Source: Fibrella forsythiae (lineage in GTDB: Bacteria > Bacteroidota > Bacteroidia > Cytophagales > Spirosomataceae). From it: 64,000 nt of DNA. A model generated the notes under the pieces. That model ran no database searches and was not told the origin of the DNA. It worked only from the letters and a program-made list of their open reading frames with translations. The translations under genes were made by a program, and so were the position numbers. Positions within the stretch are counted from its first letter, which is position 1. Each line of letters opens with the position of its first letter. Shown in pieces: positions 16,719 through 24,684 of this stretch. The stretch lies in contig NZ_JAFMYW010000005.1 of NCBI RefSeq assembly GCF_017353175.1, positions 310,001-374,000 on the forward strand, written 5' to 3'.

Positions 16719-17294
16719 CTAGTAATCAATCCGGGTCGTTACCTGTGGGTAGGGACGGCTGAGGAGTTGACCGCCCGTACTTTGGTTAGGCTTGAACTGG
16801 TACAGGTTGCCTTCCCAATCCATACCGGCATGTTGGGTGGTGTCACTAGCGAAGACGGTGGCTCCGGTATGGGTAGCGATGTGCTGGCAGAAACTGCGGC
16901 CATCGCCCCAGTTGCCCTGGTTATTGCCGTTGGCTATACCGCAGGACGGCATCACGATGTATTTAAGACCTCTGCCACGCAGTGCCTTAAACAGATGATC
17001 GTTGTCGATGGCAATGGGTGTATCGCCCAGCCTGATACCGTAACCACTGATTTTCTGGGGTAGGCTGTAGTTGCCTTCCATGCTCATTCCCTGGGCACTA
17101 CCCGCATTATCGGCAGAGAAGCCATGAGCCATCAGGTATAGCTTGTTCACTTTACCGGCACTTAACTGAGTGGCCACCCAATTGAGCAGTGCCTTCGTAT
17201 CAGAGTTGCTGTTGAACCCAATTTTTGCCGCTGCCAGGCCATCGAAATAACCCGCGAACTCGGCATCAGTCAGAATTAACCAGGACTTGTCCAT
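16719..17294 (-). CDS. Caspase-fold-like (CHAT/DUF4347-type) protein in T6SS effector block
   Basis: A 191-residue protein without signal peptide. It shows the signature of caspase-like (clan CD) folds: a strand ending in His-Gly (KLYLMAHGFS, His57) and a later strand ending in Cys (YIVMPSCGIANG, Cys118). Between them lies the sequence IRLGDTPIAIDNDHLFKAL, recalling the layout of DUF4347/CHAT proteins, and after the Cys comes a segment (TGATVFASDTTQHAGMDWEG) that would form the substrate side. If active it would be a cysteine peptidase acting on protein. Located between an amidase and tssB in the T6SS operon, it is a candidate antibacterial or anti-eukaryotic effector, but it could instead process cargo. 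The fold assignment is by eye. Confidence 0.7.
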   Translation of the reverse strand: MDKSWLILTDAEFAGYFDGLAAAKIGFNSNSDTKALLNWVATQLSAGKVNKLYLMAHGFSADNAGSAQGMSMEGNYSLPQKISGYGIRLGDTPIAIDNDHLFKALRGRGLKYIVMPSCGIANGNNQGNWGDGRSFCQHIATHTGATVFASDTTQHAGMDWEGNLYQFKPNQSTGGQLLSRPYPQVTTRIDY

Positions 17295-17314
17295 TGTAGT
17301 AGAGAGGATGTAGG

Positions 17315-18127
17315 TTATCGTCTAGGTACCCATCTCATGAAGGCAGGTAGACCATCAAGAGCGTTATCAAAGGATTCTGATAGAAACGAAGGGGCTGTTC
17401 GATTCACCAGAGCCATATAGTTTGGCCAGTTCCATCGGGGGCCGGGACAGTTATGATCGGTACCCATATCGGCTTCCTGATGCCCCACAATGTGCGAGCG
17501 CTCCTTTGGTATATTATATTTCGTGCACAGATAATTGACCAACCGGGCCGACGCCTGGTATTGAACCTCCGTTGGATCATCATCAGGGCTACATACATGT
17601 TCTATTCCAATGCTGTCCCTATTTGCCAGCCCGGCATGGTAGGCCACATTGTTCTCTTCCACAAACTGATACACCATTCCGTCGCGGTCAACAACATAGT
17701 GAGCACTGACTGGTACCTGCTCCCTTTCTTCCGCCCCCAATGTGTGGATCGCCGGGTCAAAAATGGCATTATGGAGTCGGCTACCTTTGGGGGCAAACCG
17801 GATCACTATGCCTGCTTCATGCCCCGCCTCCAGCGAATTGGCCCGCCGCAGCCAGTGTGGGGCAAATATTTTTCCGATTACCGCTCCATTTTGGCTTATT
17901 CTGCGAATAGGCCTTCTGGGGCTTCTGAACCAATAAAATGTGCTACTAAACTGGTTACCGCTCGTAATATGAATGACTACACGATTAATAGTGCGGCCGG
18001 TTTGCCGGTCAAAAAATTCGGCCTGAATGAATCGCCGCGTGTCTGGAAAACCAGTAGCGATAGGTGCAGTACCAGAGGCCATAACGGTCTCATCGAATGT
18101 GGGGCGGCGGCGGGCTCGGCGGCTCAT
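17315..18127 (-). CDS. N-acetylmuramoyl-L-alanine amidase (Amidase_2), putative T6SS effector
   Basis: A 270-residue zinc amidase predicted to cleave the bond between N-acetylmuramic acid and L-alanine. Motifs in order: VVIHITSG (His53), SAHYVVDRDGMVYQFV (143-156), AYHAG (His164), IGIEHV (Glu176), HIVGHQEADMGTDHNCPGPR (His216, Cys227). The probable zinc ligands are His53, His216 and Cys227; a Cys in the last position is the T7 lysozyme/PGRP version, whereas AmpD has Asp. About 85 residues separate the first ligand from SAHY, longer than in minimal amidases. There is no signal peptide, as expected of cargo delivered by T6SS. It lies between an unknown gene and the caspase-like gene. Confidence 0.88.
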   Translation of the reverse strand: MSRRARRRPTFDETVMASGTAPIATGFPDTRRFIQAEFFDRQTGRTINRVVIHITSGNQFSSTFYWFRSPRRPIRRISQNGAVIGKIFAPHWLRRANSLEAGHEAGIVIRFAPKGSRLHNAIFDPAIHTLGAEEREQVPVSAHYVVDRDGMVYQFVEENNVAYHAGLANRDSIGIEHVCSPDDDPTEVQYQASARLVNYLCTKYNIPKERSHIVGHQEADMGTDHNCPGPRWNWPNYMALVNRTAPSFLSESFDNALDGLPAFMRWVPRR

Positions 18128-18160
18128 TTTACAGTGACATTTAGGTAGTGCAATGACCGC

Positions 18161-18646
18161 TTATACGGGACTCGACATCATCCATTCTATTTCCCGGATG
18201 GTCAGGTTCGGTAGATATACCTGTACATGTCCACCACCGAGGTAGGGTGCGCCGAACTTGTCGGTTGTGAGTGGGTTGCTGCCCAAGTGAGCCAGCTGAC
18301 GTTCACATTTGCCCACAAACCCGACAACGGGCACTCGCAGGCGCATCATCAGCAGGTTATTAAGGGTGTTCCACCGATCTGGTACCGCAGCATTAATTTT
18401 GGTGTAGTTCCGTATGCCCAACGGGTTGTTCCAGGCCCCCGCGAAGCCACCATCACTGGGTGTAAGCGAGTTGTAGGAAGACCACCAGGGCGAGATATTG
18501 AAGCTACGGCCATGATCTGGCTCAACCGACATCTTGTAAAACAGGTGATCCTGTTCGAACTGTTGACGAACAACACGGCCGGTAAAGGCAGCCCGTACCC
18601 CTTCTGGTAGCTTATCGAAAGTGAGATTGTCGTTAATCGCGTTCAT
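18161..18646 (-). CDS. Unknown protein between two cell-wall hydrolase genes
   Basis: The ATG at 18646 gives 161 residues; an in-frame extension upstream overlaps the end of the M23 gene and is less likely. There is no signal peptide or membrane helix. Visible segments: VRAAFTGRVVRQQFEQDHLF, FNISPWWSSYNSLTPSDGGF, WNTLNNLLMMRLRVPVVGFV, and a last part with GGGHVQVYLPNLTIREIEWM. It is rich in Trp and Asn and looks globular. No family is recognised. As it lies between an M23 peptidase and an amidase in a T6SS operon, it could be cargo, an adaptor or a cytosolic immunity protein. The lack of an export signal argues against a periplasmic immunity role for the two wall hydrolases. Confidence 0.65.
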   Translation of the reverse strand: MNAINDNLTFDKLPEGVRAAFTGRVVRQQFEQDHLFYKMSVEPDHGRSFNISPWWSSYNSLTPSDGGFAGAWNNPLGIRNYTKINAAVPDRWNTLNNLLMMRLRVPVVGFVGKCERQLAHLGSNPLTTDKFGAPYLGGGHVQVYLPNLTIREIEWMMSSPV

Positions 18647-18665
18647 ATGGTGTGGATACTTACTA

Positions 18666-19136
18666 CTACAGTGGGCATACATAATACTGGTAACCAAGTA
18701 CTTCTCCGGGATCAATCCGGCCGCCCAGGCCTTTGCCAGGCGAGGGAGTTGTGCGTATCTCGAAATGCAAGTGGGCTTCAGCTACAGGGATGCTTTTGGC
18801 GTTGCCACTCATACCCGATCTGGCGATAACCGTCCCTTCCTGCACGCTGCAAGGCACATTAACGGTGATCTCGCTCAAATGGGCGTAGAAGGCGTATAGC
18901 GTTCTGCCATTGGCATCGAACTGGAGAATAAGCGATAAGCCGTAGTCTTTGCTCTGCTTAGCCCATACCAGGCCGTTTGCCACTGCCCGAACCGGCGTAC
19001 CTACCCCCGCCTGTAGATCCCAGCCCTGATGAGGCCTGTGTCCCTGTTGCCGTACCATACCATGTGTGTTCGAGATAGGATCGTACCGGCGAAACTGATT
19101 CGTGCGAATCTGCATGTTGTCTAGCGGAGCGTTCAT
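18666..19136 (-). CDS. M23 (LytM-like) peptidoglycan endopeptidase, putative T6SS effector
   Basis: A 156-residue single-domain zinc metallopeptidase. All active-site elements are present: HxxxD (HQGWD, His36 and Asp40), YAHLS (His86) and HLHFE (His122, His124). M23 enzymes cleave peptide cross-links of peptidoglycan. It has no signal peptide, SH3 or LysM domain, unlike housekeeping cell-wall hydrolases. Its ATG overlaps the tssH stop by four bases, so it is translated with the T6SS disassembly ATPase. Together these strongly suggest T6SS cargo. No obvious periplasmic immunity gene lies next to it. Confidence 0.9.
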   Translation of the reverse strand: MNAPLDNMQIRTNQFRRYDPISNTHGMVRQQGHRPHQGWDLQAGVGTPVRAVANGLVWAKQSKDYGLSLILQFDANGRTLYAFYAHLSEITVNVPCSVQEGTVIARSGMSGNAKSIPVAEAHLHFEIRTTPSPGKGLGGRIDPGEVLGYQYYVCPL

Positions 19137-21673
19137 ATTGACGAGAGGTTATTGTTGTCAACCTGTATTGGTTTTCTGTTCTCCCAAACCAGTTCACCAC
19201 CCTCGCTGATACTCAGAGTCAGCATACTACCTTTGCTTATTTCGCCGGAGACGATCATGCGCGAGAGCGGGCGGCGGAGGCGGTTACGGATCACACCGCG
19301 CAGGGGGCGGGCACCGTATCTGGGTGTGTAGCCTTCCAGCGCCAGTTGCCGCCGGGCCGCTTCGTCGATCGTGAGCGTAATGCCCTGCTTGGCCAAAGTA
19401 ACGAGCAGGGGTTTGAGTTGAATGTTGAAAATGCTGACCACCGCCGCTTCCGAAATAGGCAGGAATGGGATGATCTCCGTGAGGCGACCGAGGAATTCGG
19501 GCCGGAAAAAGCGACCCATGATGTCGAGCAGTTCGCCCGAGGTGGCCAGTTCATTCTTGGCGGCTTTTTCCACTACCCAGTCACTGCCGATATTAGAGGT
19601 GAAGAGGATAATGGCGTTCGAGAAATCACCCTCACGGCCGAGCCGGTCATGTAACAGGCCTTCGTCCAGAATTTGCAGGAAGATGTCGAACACCGACGGA
19701 TGCGCCTTTTCAATCTCATCGAATAACACCACCGCGAAGGGCTGCTGTCTGATTTTGGTGACCAGCAGGCCGCCGTTCTCATAACCAACGTACCCGGGAG
19801 GGGCACCGTAGAGCAGCGCGGCCGAATGCTCTTCTTTAAACTCCGACATATCGAACCGGATAAGCGCCCGTTCGTCGTTGAACAGAAAATCGGCGATCGA
19901 CTTGGCCAGTTCGGTTTTGCCGGTGCCGGTAGGGCCGCTGAAAAAGAACGAGCCAATGGGTTGCCCCGCCCGGCTCAGGCCCGAGCGATTTTCGAGAATG
20001 GCGTCGGCAATAATCTGGGTGGCGTGGTTTTGCCCTACCACCCGCTGTTGCAGGTGATCAGCCAGAATCAGCAGTTTTTCCCGCTCTTTCGACTGTATCT
20101 TTCCGAGCGGAATGCCCGTTCGCCGGGCCACTACGGCGGCAATCTCAGCCGGTCCAACGTGTTGGCTTAACGTTTGGCTCAACGCATCGAGCCGGTCGAG
20201 CAGGCTGGCCAGGTGGCTGGTCAGGGCGTCGGGCAGTTCAAACGCGGTTGTATCGGTTTCGTCTTCAATCTGCCCCAGCAACACCGGGCTTATCCGGTGG
20301 TTAAGCTGGCGTTCAAACCACCGCAGGTCAGGCAGGGCCAGTTCGGGCAGGCTCTGGCTGTGCTGTTCGGTCAGGGTTTGCAGCTCAGCGCGGAGGCGGC
20401 CAAGTTCGGGTGTTGTGGTCGAGCCGGCCAGTTTCAGCGCCGACATGGTCCGGTCGATCAGGTCAATGGCGGCATCGGGCAGGCGGCGATCTTTCAGGTA
20501 GCGCCGCGCCAGCCGCACCGATTCGGCCACCGTGCCGGGCACCAGGTTCACCCCGTGGTAGGTTTCAAACGCCGGTACCACCGTGCTCACCATCCGGGTG
20601 GCGGTCTGATCGTCGGGTTCGTCTACCGAGAGTACTTCGAACCGGCGGGCAAAGGCTTCGTCTTTTTCAATATACTTCCGGTATTCATCGTTGGTAGTGG
20701 CCCCAATCAAAGTCAGCTCGCCACGAGCCAATTCAGGTTTCAGCAAGTTTACCGTGCCCATAGCCCCGCCATTGGGGTCTAGAAGGGTATGTATCTCGTC
20801 GATGAACAACAGAGCTTTGTCGAATAATTTTAGCTCGGCTAGTATATTCTTGAGCCGTTCCTCTACTTCGCCTTTGTATGAGGCACCGGCCACCAGCGCG
20901 CCAACGTCTAATTGCAGTAGGGTTGCTCCCTGAAGCCTGGGCGTTACCTGACCTGCCACAATCTGTTGGGCCAGCCCCTCAACAAGAGCCGTTTTACCCA
21001 CGCCCGGTTCGCCAACGATCAACACGTTTGGTTTGAGCCTTCGTCCCAGAATTTCAAGAAGTTGGCCTGTTTCGCGTTCGCGCCCGATGATGGCATCGAA
21101 ACGGCCTTCTCGGGCGGCGGCGGTGCAGTCGGTGCAGTACTTGAACAGCACTTTTATGGCCTTACCGGCCGTTGTTTCTGTTTTCGTTACGCTTCCGGCA
21201 GGTTGGGTAGTTGGCAGGCCACCAAGGGTTTGCTGCAGTACAGCATCGCGGAGGGCCAATTCGAGGAGCTGATTTTCAGTAAGGGGAAACGACTTAAGCT
21301 GATCGGCTGAAAAAGCCAGATTCGGCTTGGCCATCGCCGTTAGCACGGCCAGCGGACTAACGGCGGCCTCTCCTAGTTTCATGCGTACAACGTCGGCTAC
21401 TTCCAGCAAAGCGCGGGTGACTTCAGCCGCGCGTGGGTCGTCGGTCACTCTGGCCGACTTAGGGCTTGCCTCAACCCGGATGTCGGCCCAATCGCGGAGA
21501 TACGCAACATCTATTTCCCAAAGCACTAATTGCGAAGCCAGCCCTACATCGTTGTGGAGCACACCTGTCAGCAAATGCCCCGGCAGTAGCTCCGCATGCT
21601 GATTTTCGCGGGCAACGGCCTGAGCTATCTGAATAGCCTGACGCAGTTCATCGGTATAGGCGGTAGAAAGCAT
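19133..21673 (-). CDS. tssH: T6SS sheath-recycling ATPase TssH (ClpV-like)
   Basis: A double AAA+ ATPase of the ClpB/ClpV class, 846 residues from the ATG at 21673, where the Clp N-domain begins (YTDELRQAIQIAQAVARENQ). The open frame extends 53 codons upstream without domain content. Walker A motifs are GEPGVGKTALVEG (about residue 224) and GPTGTGKTELAKS (about 581). Walker B motifs are LLFIDEIH and VVLFDEIEKAH. The C-terminal domain follows (YTPRYGARPLRGVIRNRLRR). The middle coiled-coil region is short compared with ClpB, as in ClpV. It probably disassembles contracted TssB/TssC sheaths. It is the first gene of the T6SS operon, upstream of the effector block. Confidence 0.9.
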   Translation of the reverse strand: MLSTAYTDELRQAIQIAQAVARENQHAELLPGHLLTGVLHNDVGLASQLVLWEIDVAYLRDWADIRVEASPKSARVTDDPRAAEVTRALLEVADVVRMKLGEAAVSPLAVLTAMAKPNLAFSADQLKSFPLTENQLLELALRDAVLQQTLGGLPTTQPAGSVTKTETTAGKAIKVLFKYCTDCTAAAREGRFDAIIGRERETGQLLEILGRRLKPNVLIVGEPGVGKTALVEGLAQQIVAGQVTPRLQGATLLQLDVGALVAGASYKGEVEERLKNILAELKLFDKALLFIDEIHTLLDPNGGAMGTVNLLKPELARGELTLIGATTNDEYRKYIEKDEAFARRFEVLSVDEPDDQTATRMVSTVVPAFETYHGVNLVPGTVAESVRLARRYLKDRRLPDAAIDLIDRTMSALKLAGSTTTPELGRLRAELQTLTEQHSQSLPELALPDLRWFERQLNHRISPVLLGQIEDETDTTAFELPDALTSHLASLLDRLDALSQTLSQHVGPAEIAAVVARRTGIPLGKIQSKEREKLLILADHLQQRVVGQNHATQIIADAILENRSGLSRAGQPIGSFFFSGPTGTGKTELAKSIADFLFNDERALIRFDMSEFKEEHSAALLYGAPPGYVGYENGGLLVTKIRQQPFAVVLFDEIEKAHPSVFDIFLQILDEGLLHDRLGREGDFSNAIILFTSNIGSDWVVEKAAKNELATSGELLDIMGRFFRPEFLGRLTEIIPFLPISEAAVVSIFNIQLKPLLVTLAKQGITLTIDEAARRQLALEGYTPRYGARPLRGVIRNRLRRPLSRMIVSGEISKGSMLTLSISEGGELVWENRKPIQVDNNNLSSI

Positions 21674-21732
21674 GGGTGTGGGTAGAGAGAGTGTGCAGGA
21701 GTCGAGAATAGAGTACCGGTCAACTGAGTGAA

Positions 21733-21759
21733 CAAACGTACTAAGCCTTTGACCGTCAA
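21733..21759 (-). promoter_or_regulatory. Candidate tssH promoter
   Basis: The minus strand reads TACGTTTG at 21740-21733, an exact match to the Bacteroidota -7 element TAnnTTTG, with TTG at 21759-21757 upstream. The spacing is only 16 bases against about 20 in the better promoters of this window, so the -33 assignment is weak. It would give a leader of about 50 bases before the tssH ATG. Confidence 0.35.
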
Positions 21760-22311
21760 CGTATCCCATGAAAAGGGGATGCATTCGCCGGTCTGTCAGG
21801 CAATAATACTTGTGTAGTTTTCTGGTGTTCAAGATGCAGTCTTACCCTAATGCGGGGAAAGTCTGGTAAGGTGAACAAACCGGAAGGCTAGGTGAGTGGC
21901 CGACTTTTCAGGATGACCGACTAATCGGTACGTGTGTTCTGATAGGCGGCTATTTCGACGAGGCAGGAGAACTGACTCTGGCAGAACGTCAGTACAGGTC
22001 GTGTCTGAGTTCCAGCTCAACAGTTTCGATTACCCCGTTGAGATTGTCGCTACAAGGCAGGGTTAAGCGCCACGGGGTAAAATTAAAGCCGGGTGGATGC
22101 AGGCGGCTCCCAATGAGCCGGTCAACAGGGGGGGCATACATAGAAGTGATCAGGCAAAAATGTGTGGATAGAACTAATTGCTTCAAAGTTGAGCAACTGT
22201 CTACGCCTGCGCATCCCCCTAAAAGGGTATTTTTCGACGTACCTAAATAAAATAGTCTCGCGTACTGATAATAAGTAACTGTTATTTATCCTCTTTGCTA
22301 CTTTTTTATAT

Positions 22312-22343
22312 AACTAGTTTCTAGTTCGGTATTCACCGTGAAT
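22312..22343. promoter_or_regulatory. Two adjacent short perfect palindromes
   Basis: AACTAG-TTT-CTAGTT (22312-22326) is followed four bases later by ATTCAC-C-GTGAAT (22331-22343). Both are exact inverted repeats in AT-rich DNA, 27 bases past the DUF2279 stop and at the far upstream edge of the T6SS control region. They could be binding sites for dimeric regulators; no matching regulator gene is adjacent. Confidence 0.4.
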
Positions 22344-22369
22344 TACAACGTACCTACGCGGGACACTTT

Positions 22370-23320
22370 CTACTCTCTTGGTAAGAGCAGTGGATGAAAA
22401 CGAAGGCCCTTCACCGAGTTATATTCCAGCGAAGGAGCCGCAATCTTGAAGAACTGAACCGTGCCGACAAATCGCTGCCAGGGCAACGGCTGCAACGGAT
22501 TGGGCTGGTTAATGCGAGACAAATCTACGTCGGGCGATACGAAGAACTGCCGAAAGCGTTTGAACGCAATAGCTTTACCATCGCCATCGGTCATGGGCGG
22601 ATTCTCGTGGCCGCCCGTCATACCGCTGCCGCTATAGCCCACGTCCAGGTTGAGCCACCGTGGAAAATCAGGGCCAACCGGTACTGCAGATGCCAGATTG
22701 ACTGACAGCCAGTATTGTTGCCCATTGTAATCTTTCAACATCTGCTGACCCGTAGTTTTACCCAGCAGATTAGGGCGAAAGGGTGGATAAATCGTTTTCC
22801 GAAAACCGTATTTCATGCTAACAATTTGCTGGCCCGCGCTAAACTGCTGGCCCATGAATAAGGCCGTTCCTGCCACATTGGCCACCATATCGCCTTTCGA
22901 AAACCCCCAGCCTTCGGCATGCCCATCGTATACTTCCAGAGTGGTTTGAAAAAGTAACGCCAGTAGGCCACCGGTTAAAATGCTGGCCCGCTCATTAACA
23001 CCACTCCAGCGCATCAGCTCATATCCACCCCGGCTCATGCAATAGGCCGTGGCGGTATGCCCCACCTTGTCCATCTGAAGCCATTCGCGGTTATCATTGA
23101 ACATGTGAAAAGGCATCTTCTTTTTGTACCACTGTTTCCGGAGCAGCAATAGCGTAACGGTGTAAAAGGCTGCTGTACCAACCACCACACCAATAAACCG
23201 ACCCTGGTTTATACCAGCTTCGCCCGGCGTCACCGCCATTGGTAACGGCTGAGCCTGCAGGGGCTGGCTGAGTGCAAACAGTAAGTCAACAAGCAGCAGA
23301 AAGCGAATCAGTCTAATCAT
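22370..23320 (-). CDS. DUF2279 family envelope protein
   Basis: A 316-residue protein with an N-terminal signal peptide or anchor (LIRFLLLVDLLFALSQPLQA) and a second hydrophobic helix (GRFIGVVVGTAAFYTVTLLL). The family core is MDKVGHTATAYCMSRGGYEL, then TTLEVYDGHAEGWGFSKGDM and VANVAGTALFMGQQ, with conserved His, Asp and Glu typical of DUF2279/YfiM-like proteins. The C-terminal half contains strands (YWLSVNLASAVPVG, WLNLDVGYSGSGMTGGHE) compatible with a periplasmic or outer-membrane domain. The biochemical role of the family is not known to me. It is transcribed towards the T6SS control region. Confidence 0.8.
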   Translation of the reverse strand: MIRLIRFLLLVDLLFALSQPLQAQPLPMAVTPGEAGINQGRFIGVVVGTAAFYTVTLLLLRKQWYKKKMPFHMFNDNREWLQMDKVGHTATAYCMSRGGYELMRWSGVNERASILTGGLLALLFQTTLEVYDGHAEGWGFSKGDMVANVAGTALFMGQQFSAGQQIVSMKYGFRKTIYPPFRPNLLGKTTGQQMLKDYNGQQYWLSVNLASAVPVGPDFPRWLNLDVGYSGSGMTGGHENPPMTDGDGKAIAFKRFRQFFVSPDVDLSRINQPNPLQPLPWQRFVGTVQFFKIAAPSLEYNSVKGLRFHPLLLPRE

Positions 23321-23549
23321 GGCCTAAACCTAACGAATAGACACGAGAGGTGCGAAGCAGGAAATAGGAAGTGGTGAAATGGGGCGCACGCATGATTACG
23401 CCAGGCCAGGCTCAACTGCTGCCACGCATAGGGCTACAGAAGCGGCTGATAAGGATACAGGTAAATAAAATAATCCTGGAGTATACACGTAATCCGAGTG
23501 GTTAAGAGTTAAGCAGTTACACGATAACAACGCCTATTCCGAAACCTTT

Positions 23550-24683
23550 ATGCGGCTCATTTCCTGTCTTCTGGCCCTCGTGCTGATCGTACCATCAGCT
23601 TTTGCAAACCACTTTATAGGTGGCTATATACGGGCTACGCCCTTAAGCGGCCTGACTTACCAGATTACCGCTACCCTATATTATAACACAACTGAAGGGG
23701 CTGCGGCTGCCAGCGAGTTATATATCTGTTTTGGCGATAACAATAATAGTCGGCCCGTTACCAGAACTGCTGTTCAGTCTTTATCCGTAAGTCAGGGAGT
23801 CGGTGAGGGTATATCCATGAACGAATACACGACCGTATATACTTACGCCGGGGCCGGAGTTTATACGGTGCAACTAACAGGGATTAATCGGTCGTCAACA
23901 ATTAATGCGGGGGCCTCGCAGCAACCGTTCTCTTTACGAACTACGCTTCTGATCGGGGGCAGTGCAAACCATACGCCTACAGTGCCGTTCCCGCCTGCGA
24001 GCCTGAACTTGACTTTAAACCAACGAGCCTCCTTGTCACTCGCGGCTACTGACCCTGAGGGCGATAGCTTATCATACTCGTTGGCTTTTCCGCTAATGGG
24101 TACTGAGTCTCAGTTGGTCAATACGGCATTATGTTCACAGGTAGCTGTGCCCGTTCGCTCATACCAGTTTCCCAACGATGTTCGGCAAGCAGGTACATAT
24201 CGGCTCAATGCAAAAACGGGTCTGCTCACCTGGGACGTACCCGTGGCAGTAGGGCAATACTCGGTAGCCATTATCGTGTCGGAATGGCGCTCTGGCGGTT
24301 TATTGAGTCAGACTCACCTTGAACTGACAATGAATGTATTTGATCGGGGAGGCATACCCATAACGCCCCCTGCTTATGAACCAGCTCAATTGGCGCTGAT
24401 TACTGCCGTTTCAGCAGTAGACGTTGATGATATGTTGCTACGCGTCTCCCCTAATCCGGCTGTTGGCGAATCCGTACGGGTTGATCTGTTGCTGGAGCGT
24501 TCTCAGTCTGTTTTATTGGAACTGACTGATAGCCAGGGGCGTGTTTATAAAACAGTTCGAATGGAACAGCCAGCTCTTCGCCATCAATATATGTTCGATA
24601 TGGTAGGGAAACCTGCCGGTCTCTATCTGATCCGAGCAGAAAGCGGTGGGAAACAAACCATTCGGAAATTGCTGAAGCAGTGA
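23550..24683 (+). CDS. T9SS-secreted protein with C-terminal sorting domain
   Basis: A 377-residue cell-surface protein, one of the few plus-strand genes. The signal peptide ends SAFA and is followed by NHFIGGYI, the start seen in a family of Bacteroidota surface proteins. The middle contains a PKD/cadherin-like segment (SLNLTLNQRASLSLAATDPE). The last 75 residues form a type A T9SS sorting domain: LRVSPNPAVGESVRVDLLLE, a strand VLLELTDSQGRVYKTV, then GLYLIRAESGGKQTIRKLLK. It should be exported by the type IX system and anchored or released. It ends one base before the convergent radical SAM gene. Confidence 0.88.
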   Translation: MRLISCLLALVLIVPSAFANHFIGGYIRATPLSGLTYQITATLYYNTTEGAAAASELYICFGDNNNSRPVTRTAVQSLSVSQGVGEGISMNEYTTVYTYAGAGVYTVQLTGINRSSTINAGASQQPFSLRTTLLIGGSANHTPTVPFPPASLNLTLNQRASLSLAATDPEGDSLSYSLAFPLMGTESQLVNTALCSQVAVPVRSYQFPNDVRQAGTYRLNAKTGLLTWDVPVAVGQYSVAIIVSEWRSGGLLSQTHLELTMNVFDRGGIPITPPAYEPAQLALITAVSAVDVDDMLLRVSPNPAVGESVRVDLLLERSQSVLLELTDSQGRVYKTVRMEQPALRHQYMFDMVGKPAGLYLIRAESGGKQTIRKLLKQ

Positions 24684-24684
24684 G

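Larger units (their letters stand above)
21674..22369. other. Gene-free 0.7 kb control region upstream of tssH
   Basis: No convincing gene lies between tssH and the DUF2279 gene. A 65-codon minus frame (21989-22186) lacks any recognisable feature and I do not call it. The region holds a candidate promoter close to tssH, two short perfect palindromes at its far end, and AT-rich DNA around 22240-22330. It probably carries the T6SS regulatory signals. Confidence 0.6.

Noticed and set aside
21674-21832. Upstream extension of tssH by 53 residues
   Set aside because: The ClpN domain starts at the ATG at 21673; the extension contains no domain and includes a promoter-like sequence.
21989-22186. A 65-codon minus-strand frame in the T6SS control region
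   Set aside because: No signal, domain or start signal is visible, composition looks non-coding, and it lies in a region with regulatory features.
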